The notes beneath the pieces are model-generated. The model was given only the letters and a program-made list of their open reading frames with translations. It was not told the DNA's origin and did no database searches. From positions 145,327 through 209,326 of the forward strand of contig CAKMKG010000010.1 in assembly GCA_927441425.1 (NCBI GenBank): 64,000 nucleotides of DNA, read 5' to 3'. The DNA comes from an uncultured Bacillota bacterium. GTDB lineage: Bacteria > Bacillota > Clostridia > Peptostreptococcales > Anaerovoracaceae. Of the stretch, positions 35,389 through 44,148 are shown piece by piece. The position numbers and the translations under genes were made by a program. The number at the start of each line of letters is the position of its first letter. Within the stretch, counting starts at the first letter, position 1.

Positions 35389-35565
35389 ATGCATGCTGCT
35401 AAATTCAGCAAGATGAATAACACCTTATATTTATCCAATGAGGTCACAAAGACTCCTCAAACTAAGTGACCAACAGTTGATTGATTAATCCAAAGGGTAA
35501 GGGCTGTGGCAAGATTGGTTGTCACAGCCCATTCTCTATCTAATTTAAGAAAAGGTGGTCATGAA
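35389..35565 (+). promoter_or_regulatory. iolG-iolD intergenic hairpins
   Basis: A 177-bp gap containing three small inverted repeats: TGAGG / CCTCA (35439-35459), GGTCAC / GTGACC (35442-35471, alternative to the first) and GGGCTGTG (35501-35508) / CACAGCCC (35523-35530). The last is not followed by a T run. They may mark mRNA processing or attenuation within the operon; no gene is visible. Confidence 0.45.
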
Positions 35566-37431
35566 ATGAAAACAAAGCGAATGACGATGGCGCAGGCACT
35601 GTTAAAATTTTTAGATAATCAATATATCAATATGGACGGCGAAGAAATTAAGTTTGTCCAGGGTGTCTTAGGTATATTTGGCCACGGGATGGTCATAGGT
35701 CTGGGCGAGGCGCTTGAATCGGGCGACCATAGCCTTCGTTTCATACAGGGAAAAAACGAGCAGGGCATGGCACACATCGCAATGGGATTTGCAAAACAGA
35801 AAAAGAGAAAACAGATCATGGCGGTTACCAGTTCCATCGGACCAGGTGCGCTGAATATGGTTACCGCAGCTGGTACTGCAACGGCAAACCGCATTCCTGT
35901 TTTGTTCTTGCCTTCTGAAGCATATGCAAGCAGACAGCCTGATCCGGTACTTCAGCAGATAGAACAAACGTATGATTATAACATTACTGCAAACGATGCA
36001 TTCAAATCGGTGAGCAAATACTGGGATCGTATTGCAAGGCCAGAACAACTCATGACGGCGGCCATCAACGCGATGCGTGTTCTCACCGATCCGTCAGATA
36101 CGGGAGCCGTAACACTAGCCCTCCCGCAGGACGTGCAAGGGGAAGTATATGATTATCCGGCTGAGTTTTTCGAAAAGAGAGTCCATTACATTCAGAGAAG
36201 GAATATCGATTCGGAAGCGCTGGATAAGGCAGTCGAATTGATCGCATCTAAGAAGAGGCCGTTCATCATATGCGGAGGAGGCGTGAAATATTCCGATGCA
36301 GCGGAAGAACTGGATGAATTTGCGGAAGCGTTCAGAATCCCATTTGGCGAGACTCAGGCAGGAAAGGGCGCGGTACTCTTCGACCATCCGATGAACATGG
36401 GAGGAGCTGGGTTGACCGGATCCTCAGCTGCAAACAAACTGGCACGAGATGCCGATCTCATCATCGGAATAGGCACAAAGCTGAATGACTTCTGTACCTG
36501 CTCGAAATGGCTGTATCAGAATGATGACGTATCAATGCTGACAATCAATTTGAACAGCTTTGACGCGTATAAAATGAACTCCTTTCCTGTGCTTGCAGAT
36601 GCTAAGCTAGGCATAAAAGCACTGACCAAAGCCCTAAAGGATAAGGGTTACCAAAGCGCTTATCAGAATGAGATCGCAGATGCAAGAAAAGAGTGGGATT
36701 CCGAAGTCGATCGACTGTATGCCATTGAGATGGATGGAGGTTTGTCGCAATCCAGAATCCTTGGCGAACTAAATGAAAAGCTAATTCCAGACGACGGGAT
36801 CATCGTGACGGCTTCTGGCAGCCTTCCAAGCGATGTGCAGAGAGTATGGAGATGCAGATCTGAAGGCGTCTATCATGTGGAATACGGCTTCTCCTGCATG
36901 GGATATGAAGTCGCAGCCGCGGTAGGAGTCAAGATGGCTGAACCACATCGGGATGTCTATGTCCTTGTTGGAGACGGAAGCTTCAATATGCTGCACTCGG
37001 AATTCATTACAAGTTTACAAGAAGACATAAAAATCAATGTCGTCCTTATCGACAACCACGGCTTCCAGTGCATTCACAACTTGCAGAGAAGCCAAGGCAT
37101 CCCCAGCTTCGCCAATGAGTACAGAAGAAGAGAAAACTCCACAGAACGTCTTACTGGCAAATACCTGCCTATCGATTATGCGATGGTCGCACGCGGTTAC
37201 GGCGGAAGCGGCTTTACTGCAAAAACCGTAGCCGAGATCGGACGGAGTTTCAAGGAAATGGTCGAGAGCAAAGTCAGCGGCCTCATCGACATCAAGACAT
37301 TACCCGGAACCATGACAGACGGGTATCACGCGTGGTGGAGAGTAGGAACTGCCCAAATATCGAAACATGAGTCAGTAGAAGCTGCTGCAAAGGATATCAA
37401 ATCGCACGTGATGAAGGCTAGACAGTATTAA
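35566..37431 (+). CDS. iolD: 3D-(3,5/4)-trihydroxycyclohexane-1,2-dione hydrolase
   Basis: A 621-residue thiamine-diphosphate enzyme that opens the inositol ring to 5-deoxy-glucuronate. It starts MKTKRMTMAQALLKFLDNQY, has the catalytic-Glu region GKNEQGMAHIAMGFAK, SSIGPGALNMVTAAGTAT, and the TPP/Mg motif GDGSFNMLHSEF followed by NVVLIDNHGFQCIHNLQ. KYLPIDYAMVARGYG and the Trp-rich GYHAWWRVG also fit IolD. The ATG at 35566 follows AAGGTGG; 60 bp of upstream open frame have no family match. This ring-opening enzyme is diagnostic for inositol catabolism. Confidence 0.95.
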   Translation: MKTKRMTMAQALLKFLDNQYINMDGEEIKFVQGVLGIFGHGMVIGLGEALESGDHSLRFIQGKNEQGMAHIAMGFAKQKKRKQIMAVTSSIGPGALNMVTAAGTATANRIPVLFLPSEAYASRQPDPVLQQIEQTYDYNITANDAFKSVSKYWDRIARPEQLMTAAINAMRVLTDPSDTGAVTLALPQDVQGEVYDYPAEFFEKRVHYIQRRNIDSEALDKAVELIASKKRPFIICGGGVKYSDAAEELDEFAEAFRIPFGETQAGKGAVLFDHPMNMGGAGLTGSSAANKLARDADLIIGIGTKLNDFCTCSKWLYQNDDVSMLTINLNSFDAYKMNSFPVLADAKLGIKALTKALKDKGYQSAYQNEIADARKEWDSEVDRLYAIEMDGGLSQSRILGELNEKLIPDDGIIVTASGSLPSDVQRVWRCRSEGVYHVEYGFSCMGYEVAAAVGVKMAEPHRDVYVLVGDGSFNMLHSEFITSLQEDIKINVVLIDNHGFQCIHNLQRSQGIPSFANEYRRRENSTERLTGKYLPIDYAMVARGYGGSGFTAKTVAEIGRSFKEMVESKVSGLIDIKTLPGTMTDGYHAWWRVGTAQISKHESVEAAAKDIKSHVMKARQY

Positions 37432-37468
37432 TATATCCAACAACGATTTTCAATATGGGAGGATTTTT

Positions 37469-38518
37469 ATGGACAAATTACTCGAAATGACACAGAAGTT
37501 CCCGATGACAAAATACTGGAACGATTCCTGTTCCATCAAGGAGCTCACCTACGCCATCGAGCGTGGCGCCGTCGGTGCAACGACCAATCCGGTCATCGTC
37601 AAAGGCGTTCTGGAAAAAGAGCTGGATGACTACCGCGATTACATCACACAGCTTGTGAAGGACAATCCGACTTCATCGGAGGATGAGCTCGCTTGGACTG
37701 TCATCGAAAAGATGGCAGTTGACGGCGCGAAGCTTCTGGAGCCGATGTTCGATTCGGAAAACGGCACCGGAAGAATTTCCATCCAGACCAACACCAAGCA
37801 CTTCAATAATTGGGAGAAGCTCGTGGAGCAGGCTGTTTACTTCAATACACTTGCTCTGAATATGCAGGTAAAGGCGCCGGCGACTTCCGCAGGCATCAAA
37901 GCCTTTGAGGAAATGACCTATCGCGGCATCAGCATCAACGCGACGGTCTCCTTCTCCGCTACCCAGGCACTCGCAGTGGGCGAGGCGGTGGAGAGAGGAC
38001 TAGCAAGAAGAACAGCAGAGGGCCTTGACAACTCCAAGCTCAATCCGGTCTGCACCATCATGGTGGGAAGACTGGACGACTGGTTGAGAGAAGTCGCTGA
38101 GAAGAAGAACATCTGCGTAGACCCCAATGCGTTCCATTATGCGGGCATCGCTTGCGTGAAGAAAGCATACAAGGTCTACAACGAAAAGGGATACAAGACC
38201 AAGATGCTTTCCGCAGCGTACCGGACACCGCTCCAGTGGTTGGAATTCATTGGCGGAGAAATGCTCATGACCATCCCATACAAGAATCAGGTGCCGTTCA
38301 ACGGTTCTGACTTTGAAATCAAAGCCCGGATGGACAACGAAGTGGATCCGTACTACATCAAAGAACTGAGAAAGCTCCCGGATTTCATTAAAGCTTATGA
38401 TGAGATGAGCATTGCTGAATTTGACACGTTCGGACCGGTCAACAAGACGTTGGACCAGTTTGCAGGCGGATATGACGATCTGGTCAAGATCATCAGAAAA
38501 TTCATGATCAAATATTAA
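37469..38518 (+). CDS. Transaldolase-family protein in the iol operon
   Basis: A 349-residue class I (Schiff-base) aldolase-fold protein. The expected motifs are W-N-D-S near residue 19, ATTNPVIVKG (Asn40), the Schiff-base Lys135 in NMQVKAPAT, INATVSFSATQALA, VGRLDDW and AAYRTPLQW. Where transaldolase TalB has catalytic Glu96 (GRISTE), this protein has Gln106 (GRISIQ), as in fructose-6-phosphate aldolase FSA. The TalB Phe178 / FSA Tyr131 position is Met198. The Arg residues of the phosphate site are kept. GGGAGG precedes the ATG. It sits between iolD and iolB, where iolC/iolJ functions would be expected. A role in cleaving the deoxy-keto-gluconate intermediate is inference. Confidence 0.85.
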   Translation: MDKLLEMTQKFPMTKYWNDSCSIKELTYAIERGAVGATTNPVIVKGVLEKELDDYRDYITQLVKDNPTSSEDELAWTVIEKMAVDGAKLLEPMFDSENGTGRISIQTNTKHFNNWEKLVEQAVYFNTLALNMQVKAPATSAGIKAFEEMTYRGISINATVSFSATQALAVGEAVERGLARRTAEGLDNSKLNPVCTIMVGRLDDWLREVAEKKNICVDPNAFHYAGIACVKKAYKVYNEKGYKTKMLSAAYRTPLQWLEFIGGEMLMTIPYKNQVPFNGSDFEIKARMDNEVDPYYIKELRKLPDFIKAYDEMSIAEFDTFGPVNKTLDQFAGGYDDLVKIIRKFMIKY

Positions 38519-38647
38519 ATTAAATTTTATTTCGTGTACTGTCAGCGGGAGAGGGAGTCGATCTTTCTCCCGTTGGCATACGCTAGTGCGCATGCTGCCG
38601 GGCTGCCGATCCAGAGCAATCTCGCCAGCGTGGAAATGGAGAAGAAA

Positions 38648-39436
38648 ATGGTTACAGTTTATGGCGACCTGAAAAATGGCTATAACGAGATCTGCAATAT
38701 GGCGGACAATCATCCAGATATGCTGATGGATATCGGTATTCAGGTGATGGCAGCAGGGGAAACACTTGCCATCTTGGAGCTGGTAAAGGAGACCGCAGTT
38801 CTGCTGCTGGATGGTGAAGTTGCATTCCACTGGGAAGGGCAGGATGCCAAAGCAGTGAGAAGATCCATCTTTGATGAAAACCCGGTGGCACTGCATGTGT
38901 CATGTGGAGTTGAGATTTCTGTTACAGCGATAGGGAATGCAGAACTATTGATCCAAAAAACAACCAACGATGGAAGCTTTGCTTCAAAATTATACACTCA
39001 GGATGACGTAGGAACCGAGATCTTTGGCGACGGCGTCTGGGATAACACGGCGCGACGCGCCTGCAGAACGGTATTTGATTACAATAAGGCCCCCTATTCC
39101 AACATGGTTATGGGCGAACTGATCAATTATCCGGGCCGTTGGTCCAGCTATATCCCCCACGGGCATGATCAGCCGGAGGTTTACTTTTATCGCTTTAACA
39201 AGCCGGAAGGATTTGGTGCGGCGTTCCTGAGCGATGAGGCATTTAAGATCAAAAATAACAGCGCGTTCTTTATTCCGGGGGGACCGACACATCCTCAAGT
39301 CGCAGCGCCCGGTTTTGCCATGTACTATTGCTGGATGATAAGGCACCTTAAGGACAATCCGTGGGTGTCAAGAGACAATGATCCGAGGTATACCTGGCTT
39401 CTGGAAAATGACGCAAAAATCTGGCCCAACAAATAA
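38648..39436 (+). CDS. iolB: 5-Deoxy-glucuronate isomerase
   Basis: A 262-residue cupin-fold (KduI/IolB) isomerase that converts 5-deoxy-glucuronate to 2-deoxy-5-keto-gluconate. Diagnostic features are KNGYNEICNM at the N-terminus, VLLLDGEVAFHWEGQ, the metal-site motif SSYIPHGHDQPEVYFYRF and FFIPGGPTHPQVAAPGFAMYY. The ATG at 38648 follows GGAGAAG and matches IolB. The frame is open back to 38534, and an ATG at 38636 is also possible; the extra N-terminus has no family match. The 129 bp before it show no other gene. Confidence 0.9.
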   Translation: MVTVYGDLKNGYNEICNMADNHPDMLMDIGIQVMAAGETLAILELVKETAVLLLDGEVAFHWEGQDAKAVRRSIFDENPVALHVSCGVEISVTAIGNAELLIQKTTNDGSFASKLYTQDDVGTEIFGDGVWDNTARRACRTVFDYNKAPYSNMVMGELINYPGRWSSYIPHGHDQPEVYFYRFNKPEGFGAAFLSDEAFKIKNNSAFFIPGGPTHPQVAAPGFAMYYCWMIRHLKDNPWVSRDNDPRYTWLLENDAKIWPNK

Positions 39437-39461
39437 TTGAATGAATATAGGAGGAAATAAT

Positions 39462-40358
39462 ATGGATGGTAAAAAAATTAGAATCGGTATCGCTCCAATT
39501 GGATGGACTAATGATGACCTGCCTGATTTAGGAAGTGAAAATACTTTTGAGCAGTGTGTCAGTGAAATGGCTCTCGCAGGATTCACAGGGTGTGAGGTGG
39601 GAAACAAGTTCCCTAAAGATACGGCTGTACTAAAAAAAGCCCTCAGTATACGCGGCATTGAAATCTGCAACGCTTGGTTCAGTGCCTGTTTTACAACGAA
39701 ACCGGAGGAAGAAGTGCTGAAAGAATTTATTCAACATAGAGATTTTCTATATGAAATGGGCGCGAAGGTCATCGGTGCCGCGGAGGTCGGCAACAGCATC
39801 CAGAGTCTCAATGAACCGATTTATGATGCGAAGCCTATATATACCGAAGAACAATGGGATGTAGTTGTAAAAGGATACAACAAGATGGCGGATCTTGCTG
39901 ACGAAAAGGGCATGAAACTATCCTGCCATCACCACATGGGTACTGGGATACAGACTATTAAAGAGATCGACCGTTTTATGGAAAATGTGCAAGCCAATGT
40001 ATATCTTCTTTACGATGCCGGGCATATCTATTACTCAGAAGGTAACTTCGACGCCTGTATCACTGTGCTAAAGAAATACATCGATCGGATTGCACACGTC
40101 CATCTGAAGGATGTCAGACCAGGCATAATTGAAAAAGTTAGAGAACAGAAATTGAGTTTCTTGGATGGTGTCCGTGCCGGCACGTTCACGGTTCCTGGAG
40201 ACGGTGCCATTGATTTTGAACCGATTTTTAATATAATAAGTGAAAGCAATTATACAGGATGGATGGTCGTGGAGGCTGAGCAGGATCCTGCGAAAGCGAA
40301 TCCTTTGGAATATGCATTAAAGGCCAGAAAATATATAGAAGCAAAATCAGGAGAGTAA
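39462..40358 (+). CDS. iolE: Inosose dehydratase
   Basis: A 298-residue TIM-barrel dehydratase that converts 2-keto-myo-inositol to the trihydroxycyclohexane-dione used by IolD. It begins with the family signature [19 protein letters not shown]; other blocks are [58 protein letters not shown] and [16 protein letters not shown] lies before the ATG at 39462. It is the last gene of the iol group. No iolC, iolJ or iolA gene follows. Confidence 0.94.
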   Translation: MDGKKIRIGIAPIGWTNDDLPDLGSENTFEQCVSEMALAGFTGCEVGNKFPKDTAVLKKALSIRGIEICNAWFSACFTTKPEEEVLKEFIQHRDFLYEMGAKVIGAAEVGNSIQSLNEPIYDAKPIYTEEQWDVVVKGYNKMADLADEKGMKLSCHHHMGTGIQTIKEIDRFMENVQANVYLLYDAGHIYYSEGNFDACITVLKKYIDRIAHVHLKDVRPGIIEKVREQKLSFLDGVRAGTFTVPGDGAIDFEPIFNIISESNYTGWMVVEAEQDPAKANPLEYALKARKYIEAKSGE

Positions 40359-40372
40359 ACAAGAGGAACCGA

Positions 40373-40394
40373 CTTTTTCTTGATTAAGAAAAAG
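40373..40394. repeat. Hairpin after iolE
   Basis: CTTTTTCTT / AAGAAAAAG with loop GATT, 14 bp after the iolE stop. It has no following T run on the + strand, so its role as terminator is doubtful. Confidence 0.45.
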
Positions 40395-40524
40395 AGTTGA
40401 CAGCTTCTTTGTATCCTTCTTGTGGGGCGAGTTGGATTCTTGGTGATGAGAAATTTATGTATATGGTAAAAGCTCAAATGACTGGGTTTGTTAATAGCAG
40501 GAAAATAGCATATGGAATGTTTAT

Positions 40525-40605
40525 GGGCTGTGTTTTTGAATCAGGTGGCAGCGCGCCTGACTGGCAGTCAGGAGGTCAGGAGTTCGATCCTCCTTAGGTC
40601 CACCA
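40525..40605 (+). repeat. Damaged tRNA-Ala copy B
   Basis: Bases 40551-40605 are identical to the anticodon arm, variable loop, T arm, acceptor 3' strand and CCA of the tRNA at 24735. The 5' part keeps only GGGCT. The rest (40530-40550) is unrelated, so the D stem and most acceptor pairing are lost and the G3-U70 identity pair cannot form normally. The GGGCTGTGTT 5' end is shared with the copies at 47441 and 52379. It is not counted as a tRNA gene. Confidence 0.85.
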
Positions 40606-40789
40606 CAAAACAAAAACTCTCCATCCTGGAGAGTTTTTGTTTTGTTCTGAATCAAGAAGGAGGATCGAACTCCTGGAAACGAAAGTGAGATCCTCATTGC
40701 CCATTTTACGCGACTTTAGTCGCAGTGTAAAATGGGACAGCGTAGTGCGCGAAGTGCACGGAGGAGCAGACGCAGTCTGCGTTAGGTCC
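40602..40789 (+). repeat. tRNA-Ala-linked repeat module, copy B
   Basis: After the hairpin lies an inverted 19-nt copy of the T arm (40657-40675 is the reverse complement of 40577-40595). A long hairpin follows, CCCATTTTAC with GTGTAAAATGGG (40701-40737) around a CGACT / AGTCG tip. GCAGAC / GTCTGC (40766-40780) and a terminal TTAGGTCC (40782-40789) complete the module. The order matches copies A and C, but the sequence is mostly different apart from the tRNA-derived parts and 40685-40707 (shared with 25034-25056). The module is 188 bp from tRNA end repeat to end repeat, against 198 in A and C. Confidence 0.75.
40606..40644. terminator. Perfect hairpin after copy B
   Basis: An 18-bp stem from CAAAACAAAA through ACTCTCCA, loop TCC, to the mirrored TGGAGAGT ... 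TTTTG. Equivalent in position to the terminators at 24812 and 47523 but with different paired bases outside the ACTCTC core, so the structure and not the sequence is kept. Confidence 0.88.
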
Positions 40790-40858
40790 ACTAAAATAAT
40801 ATCTCGAGTAACACTCGAAAGAGGTGACTCAAAGTAACTAGCCCAGATTGTACAGGCA

Positions 40859-40867
40859 TGATATAAT
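40859..40867 (+). promoter_or_regulatory. Extended -10 promoter of the hybrid kinase operon
   Basis: TG-A-TATAAT (TG at 40859-40860, TATAAT at 40862-40867), 23 bp before the GTG start. No clear -35. Confidence 0.55.
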
Positions 40868-40889
40868 TATTTTATTTCGGGAGGTGCCT

Positions 40890-43295
40890 GTGAATAGATC
40901 GCTTCACTTTATCAGTGATAAATTTTTAGCCAAGTATTTGGACTTCCGTGTTCGGATGTTTAACGTACTGGCAATGGCGGGCATGATGATTAGCATCATA
41001 ATGTCGGTTCTGGGTATTCTTACAAACGCAGGATTTTGGAATATACTGTTTAGCCTGATCGCTGCGGCGCTTGCGTTCTTCTTGATATACTATGCCAACA
41101 AAAGCGGTAAATATCAGCAGTGCTATATGTTCACCACGATTATCGTCTTTCTGATCTTTTTCCCCGTCTTGTTTTTTAGCGCCGGAGGCTATCATAGCGG
41201 AATGCCTTCGTTTTTTGTGTTTGCCATTTTGTTTACGTTCTTTATGCTGGAAGGCAGGAAAATAATTGTTATGACGGTCATAGAAATGGTGGTTTACATA
41301 GGAATCTGCCTGATTGCGTATGTGTATCCCCAAAGCGTTCACTTTTTTAAAACAGAACAGGAGCTTCTGGCAGACATCATTATCGGATTTTCCTGCGTCA
41401 GCCTTGCGCTTGGCGTTACACTGTACATTCATTTCGAAATGTACAACAATCAGAAGCGAGAGCTTGAGGCAGCCCGAATGGAAGCGCTGGAACTCAGCAA
41501 AGCAAAGAGTAGTTTTCTTGCCAATATGAGCCACGAAATCCGAACCCCCATCAATGTCATGCTTGGCATGAACGAAGTGATTATCCGGGAGAGGGGCTCG
41601 GAGCGCATCAGGGACTATAGCCTGAATATCCAAAACGCAGGCAAAACTCTTCTGGCTCTTATCGATAACATTTTGGACATGTCAAAAATAGAATCAGGGA
41701 AGCTGGAGATCGTATCAGAAAACTACCAGACGGCAGATTTAATTGATGATCTTGCAATGATTGGAATGGAACGGGTTGGTCGGCGCGGTATCGAGTTCAA
41801 AGTTCAGGCTGACGAAAACCTGCCCTGCGGACTAACCGGTGATTTCTTACATATCAAACAGGTAGTAATCAACTTCTTAAGCAATGCGGCAAAGTATACG
41901 GAGCGGGGTGGAGTTACACTTTCCTTCACTCAAAAGCCAGGAAAGGCGACGGATGAAATACAACTTTGCATATCAGTTTCTGATACGGGAATCGGTATCA
42001 AAGAGGAAAACATTGCCCTGCTGTTTGATGCGTTCACACGGGGTGATCTCCCTGTTCATAGGGATATTGAAGGCACTGGCCTGGGCCTTTCCATAGCGAA
42101 GAATTTCACCGATCTGATGCAGGGGCGTATTGATGTAAAAAGCCGTTTGGGCCATGGCAGCGTTTTTTCCGTGGAGATTCCGCAAAAGGTTCACAATAAA
42201 ACTCCGCTTCATCAGCGGACCATAAAGGCAAAAGAAGAAACGGCAGGGGAGGGCAGTTTTATTGCTCCCGGCGGCAATGTCCTTGTGGTGGACGACAGTA
42301 CGGAAAACCTGCTGGTCGTAAAATCCTTGCTTTCCCGGACGCTGCTGCGGGTGGATACAGTCATAAGCGGAGAGGAATGTATTAAAGCAGTTACGAAAAA
42401 TCACTATCATGTAATTCTAATGGATTATATGATGCCCGATATGGACGGTATTGACACCTTGCGTGCTTTGAAGGAAATTCCTGGTTTTAATACGCCGGTG
42501 GTAGCCCTGACCGCTAATGTTGTGGCCGAGGTAAAGCAAACCTTGATGAATGCCGGGTTTATCGAATACTTATCCAAGCCCATCATGTGGAAGAACTTGG
42601 AGGAAACACTCAAGGGGCTTCTTCCCGAATACCTGATAACGATCAATAATCGGCGCGCACAGAATCTGATCCCTCCTGAGATTAAGAATAAGCTTGCCCA
42701 GGATGCAGCTGTTTACGGTATAATTCTGGAGGAGGGTTTGAGCTATTTGAGTGGCGATATCCTCCAGTACAAAAATCTGGCGGTGTTTTTTGTGGAAAAT
42801 TACGACAAGAGCAGACTGGAAGCGGCGAAAGCTGAGGCACAAAAAGATTGGCAGAGCTTGAAATTTACGGTTCATTCCCTTAAAAGCAAAGCAAGAGCCG
42901 TGGGAGCCGTCAATCTTTCCGATACTGCCGCCAAGGTAGAAACACAGTGTATAGAGGAATACGCTACATATATTGAAGTTACTATGCCCATCCTGTACTA
43001 TGAATGGAGCCGGGCGCAGGAAGGCTTAAAACAGCTTATTGCAGAGCTTGACAAGCTGACCGACGGGCAGACTGAAACGGAAAATACTGACATCAGTATG
43101 GATGAGCTTCTGATACTGCTGAAGCACAATCGGCAGCCTGACGCGCTTACAGCGCTTGCGCGCATGATTGCCTTATCCCACAGCACAGAGAAAATAGAAC
43201 GCCTGCGGGAAATCTGGCAAAAGGTTGACGAGATAGAATTTCGGGAAGCGGAACGCCTCCTGATTGGCATGGGAGGTGATGCAATTGGAAGATAA
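40890..43295 (+). CDS. Hybrid sensor histidine kinase with receiver and Hpt domains
   Basis: An 801-residue protein. About six membrane helices (residues 20-190) are followed by HisKA (FLANMSHEIRTPINVMLGM), HATPase (FLSNAAKYTERGG, DTGIGI, GTGLGLSIAKNF), a receiver (VLVVDDS, phospho-acceptor in VILMDYMMPDMDG, LSKPI) and a C-terminal Hpt-like domain with the phospho-His in TVHSLKSKARAVGA. The four phosphorelay sites H-D-H make it a complete relay except for the output regulator, which is the next gene. The GTG at 40890 follows GGGAGGTG; the frame is open 42 bp upstream. It overlaps the regulator start by 11 bp. Confidence 0.92.
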   Translation: MNRSLHFISDKFLAKYLDFRVRMFNVLAMAGMMISIIMSVLGILTNAGFWNILFSLIAAALAFFLIYYANKSGKYQQCYMFTTIIVFLIFFPVLFFSAGGYHSGMPSFFVFAILFTFFMLEGRKIIVMTVIEMVVYIGICLIAYVYPQSVHFFKTEQELLADIIIGFSCVSLALGVTLYIHFEMYNNQKRELEAARMEALELSKAKSSFLANMSHEIRTPINVMLGMNEVIIRERGSERIRDYSLNIQNAGKTLLALIDNILDMSKIESGKLEIVSENYQTADLIDDLAMIGMERVGRRGIEFKVQADENLPCGLTGDFLHIKQVVINFLSNAAKYTERGGVTLSFTQKPGKATDEIQLCISVSDTGIGIKEENIALLFDAFTRGDLPVHRDIEGTGLGLSIAKNFTDLMQGRIDVKSRLGHGSVFSVEIPQKVHNKTPLHQRTIKAKEETAGEGSFIAPGGNVLVVDDSTENLLVVKSLLSRTLLRVDTVISGEECIKAVTKNHYHVILMDYMMPDMDGIDTLRALKEIPGFNTPVVALTANVVAEVKQTLMNAGFIEYLSKPIMWKNLEETLKGLLPEYLITINNRRAQNLIPPEIKNKLAQDAAVYGIILEEGLSYLSGDILQYKNLAVFFVENYDKSRLEAAKAEAQKDWQSLKFTVHSLKSKARAVGAVNLSDTAAKVETQCIEEYATYIEVTMPILYYEWSRAQEGLKQLIAELDKLTDGQTETENTDISMDELLILLKHNRQPDALTALARMIALSHSTEKIERLREIWQKVDEIEFREAERLLIGMGGDAIGR

Positions 43296-43917
43296 AAATG
43301 CGGTTTTGATTGTAGACGACGATCCGGCGCTTCTTAAAATGTCGGGAGAGATCCTGCGTGGTGATTATGCGGTAAGCTGTGTGAAATCAGGGTATGAAGC
43401 GGTTTCCCTGCTGCAGACGGATTATATGCCTGACATCATCCTGCTGGACATTGATATGCCGGGGCTGAACGGTTTTGACACGATGATTGCGCTGCGGGAA
43501 ATAGAGGATGCACAAGATATTCCTATTGTGTTTCTAACGGGGATGACCAAAACAGAAGCGGAACTGGAGGGGCTGTCCCGCGGCGCGGTGGACTACATTA
43601 CAAAGCCGTTTATCAAGGAAATCCTGTTGGCGCGGCTAAAGGTGCATCTGGAAAACGGAAAGCGGCTCCGTCAACTAAGTATGATGGAGAAAAACAGTCA
43701 GGAAATTCGGATCGACCAGGAGAAATTTGAACAGACATCAGTCGGTTTAAGCGACACCGAGAAGAAAGTATTGCGCTTGATTGCACTGGGATACACCAAC
43801 CAGGAAATAGGCGAGTCGCTTCACTACTCCTATAACTATGTAAAAAAAGTTGTCGGTACGATCTATGAAAAAAAGCACATAAGCAAAAGAAGTGAATTGA
43901 AAAAAATATTCTTATAA
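43285..43917 (+). CDS. Response regulator with LuxR-type HTH
   Basis: A 210-residue regulator. The receiver shows LIVDDDP, phospho-acceptor in IILLDIDMPGLNGFD, VFLTGMT and DYITKPF. The C-terminal LuxR-like helix-turn-helix is LSDTEKKVLRLIALGYTNQE, then a variant second half (YSYNYVKKVVGTIYEKKHI). The TTG at 43285 is chosen because GGGAGGTG lies 6 bp upstream; an in-frame ATG at 43279 abuts the site. It receives phosphate from the Hpt domain of the hybrid kinase upstream. The nearby SLH surface-protein gene is a candidate target. Confidence 0.88.
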   Translation: MEDKNAVLIVDDDPALLKMSGEILRGDYAVSCVKSGYEAVSLLQTDYMPDIILLDIDMPGLNGFDTMIALREIEDAQDIPIVFLTGMTKTEAELEGLSRGAVDYITKPFIKEILLARLKVHLENGKRLRQLSMMEKNSQEIRIDQEKFEQTSVGLSDTEKKVLRLIALGYTNQEIGESLHYSYNYVKKVVGTIYEKKHISKRSELKKIFL

Positions 43918-43918
43918 C

Positions 43919-43940
43919 GAGGCGGAGATGCCCCCGCCTC
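43919..43940 (+). terminator. GC-rich hairpin after the LuxR-type regulator
   Basis: GAGGCGG / CCGCCTC stem starting 2 bp after the regulator stop; no T run follows. Confidence 0.5.
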
Positions 43941-44016
43941 ATTGAAACGCACAGATTCAAGAAAAATTTCTACAATAAAAATTTTTCTATGTATGCGTTA
44001 TAACAGCATTTCAGAC

Positions 44017-44052
44017 AAAAACCGGGAGAGTTCAAAGCTTCCGGTTTTTTTT
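44017..44052 (+). terminator. Intrinsic terminator
   Basis: AAAAACCGG (44017-44025) / CCGGTTTTT (44041-44049) followed by more T. It ends the kinase-regulator transcript about 100 bp after the regulator. Confidence 0.8.
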
Positions 44053-44148
44053 GTCCTTTTTCCGTAAAAGAGGTCACTTTTAGGGTGTACCTGTTGGTTT
44101 CAAAAAATGTTATCTTGAACACAAGCAAAATTGAAAGGGGCGATTTGT

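Noticed and set aside
38534..38647. N-terminal extension of iolB
   Set aside because: The frame is open but has no match to the family and a better ribosome site lies before 38648.
40397..40597. Open frame running through tRNA copy B
   Set aside because: No ribosome site or protein-like features; it reads through the tRNA-derived sequence.
40525..40605. Functional tRNA-Ala gene
   Set aside because: The D arm and the 5' acceptor strand are not complementary as required; only the 3' two thirds match the intact tRNA.
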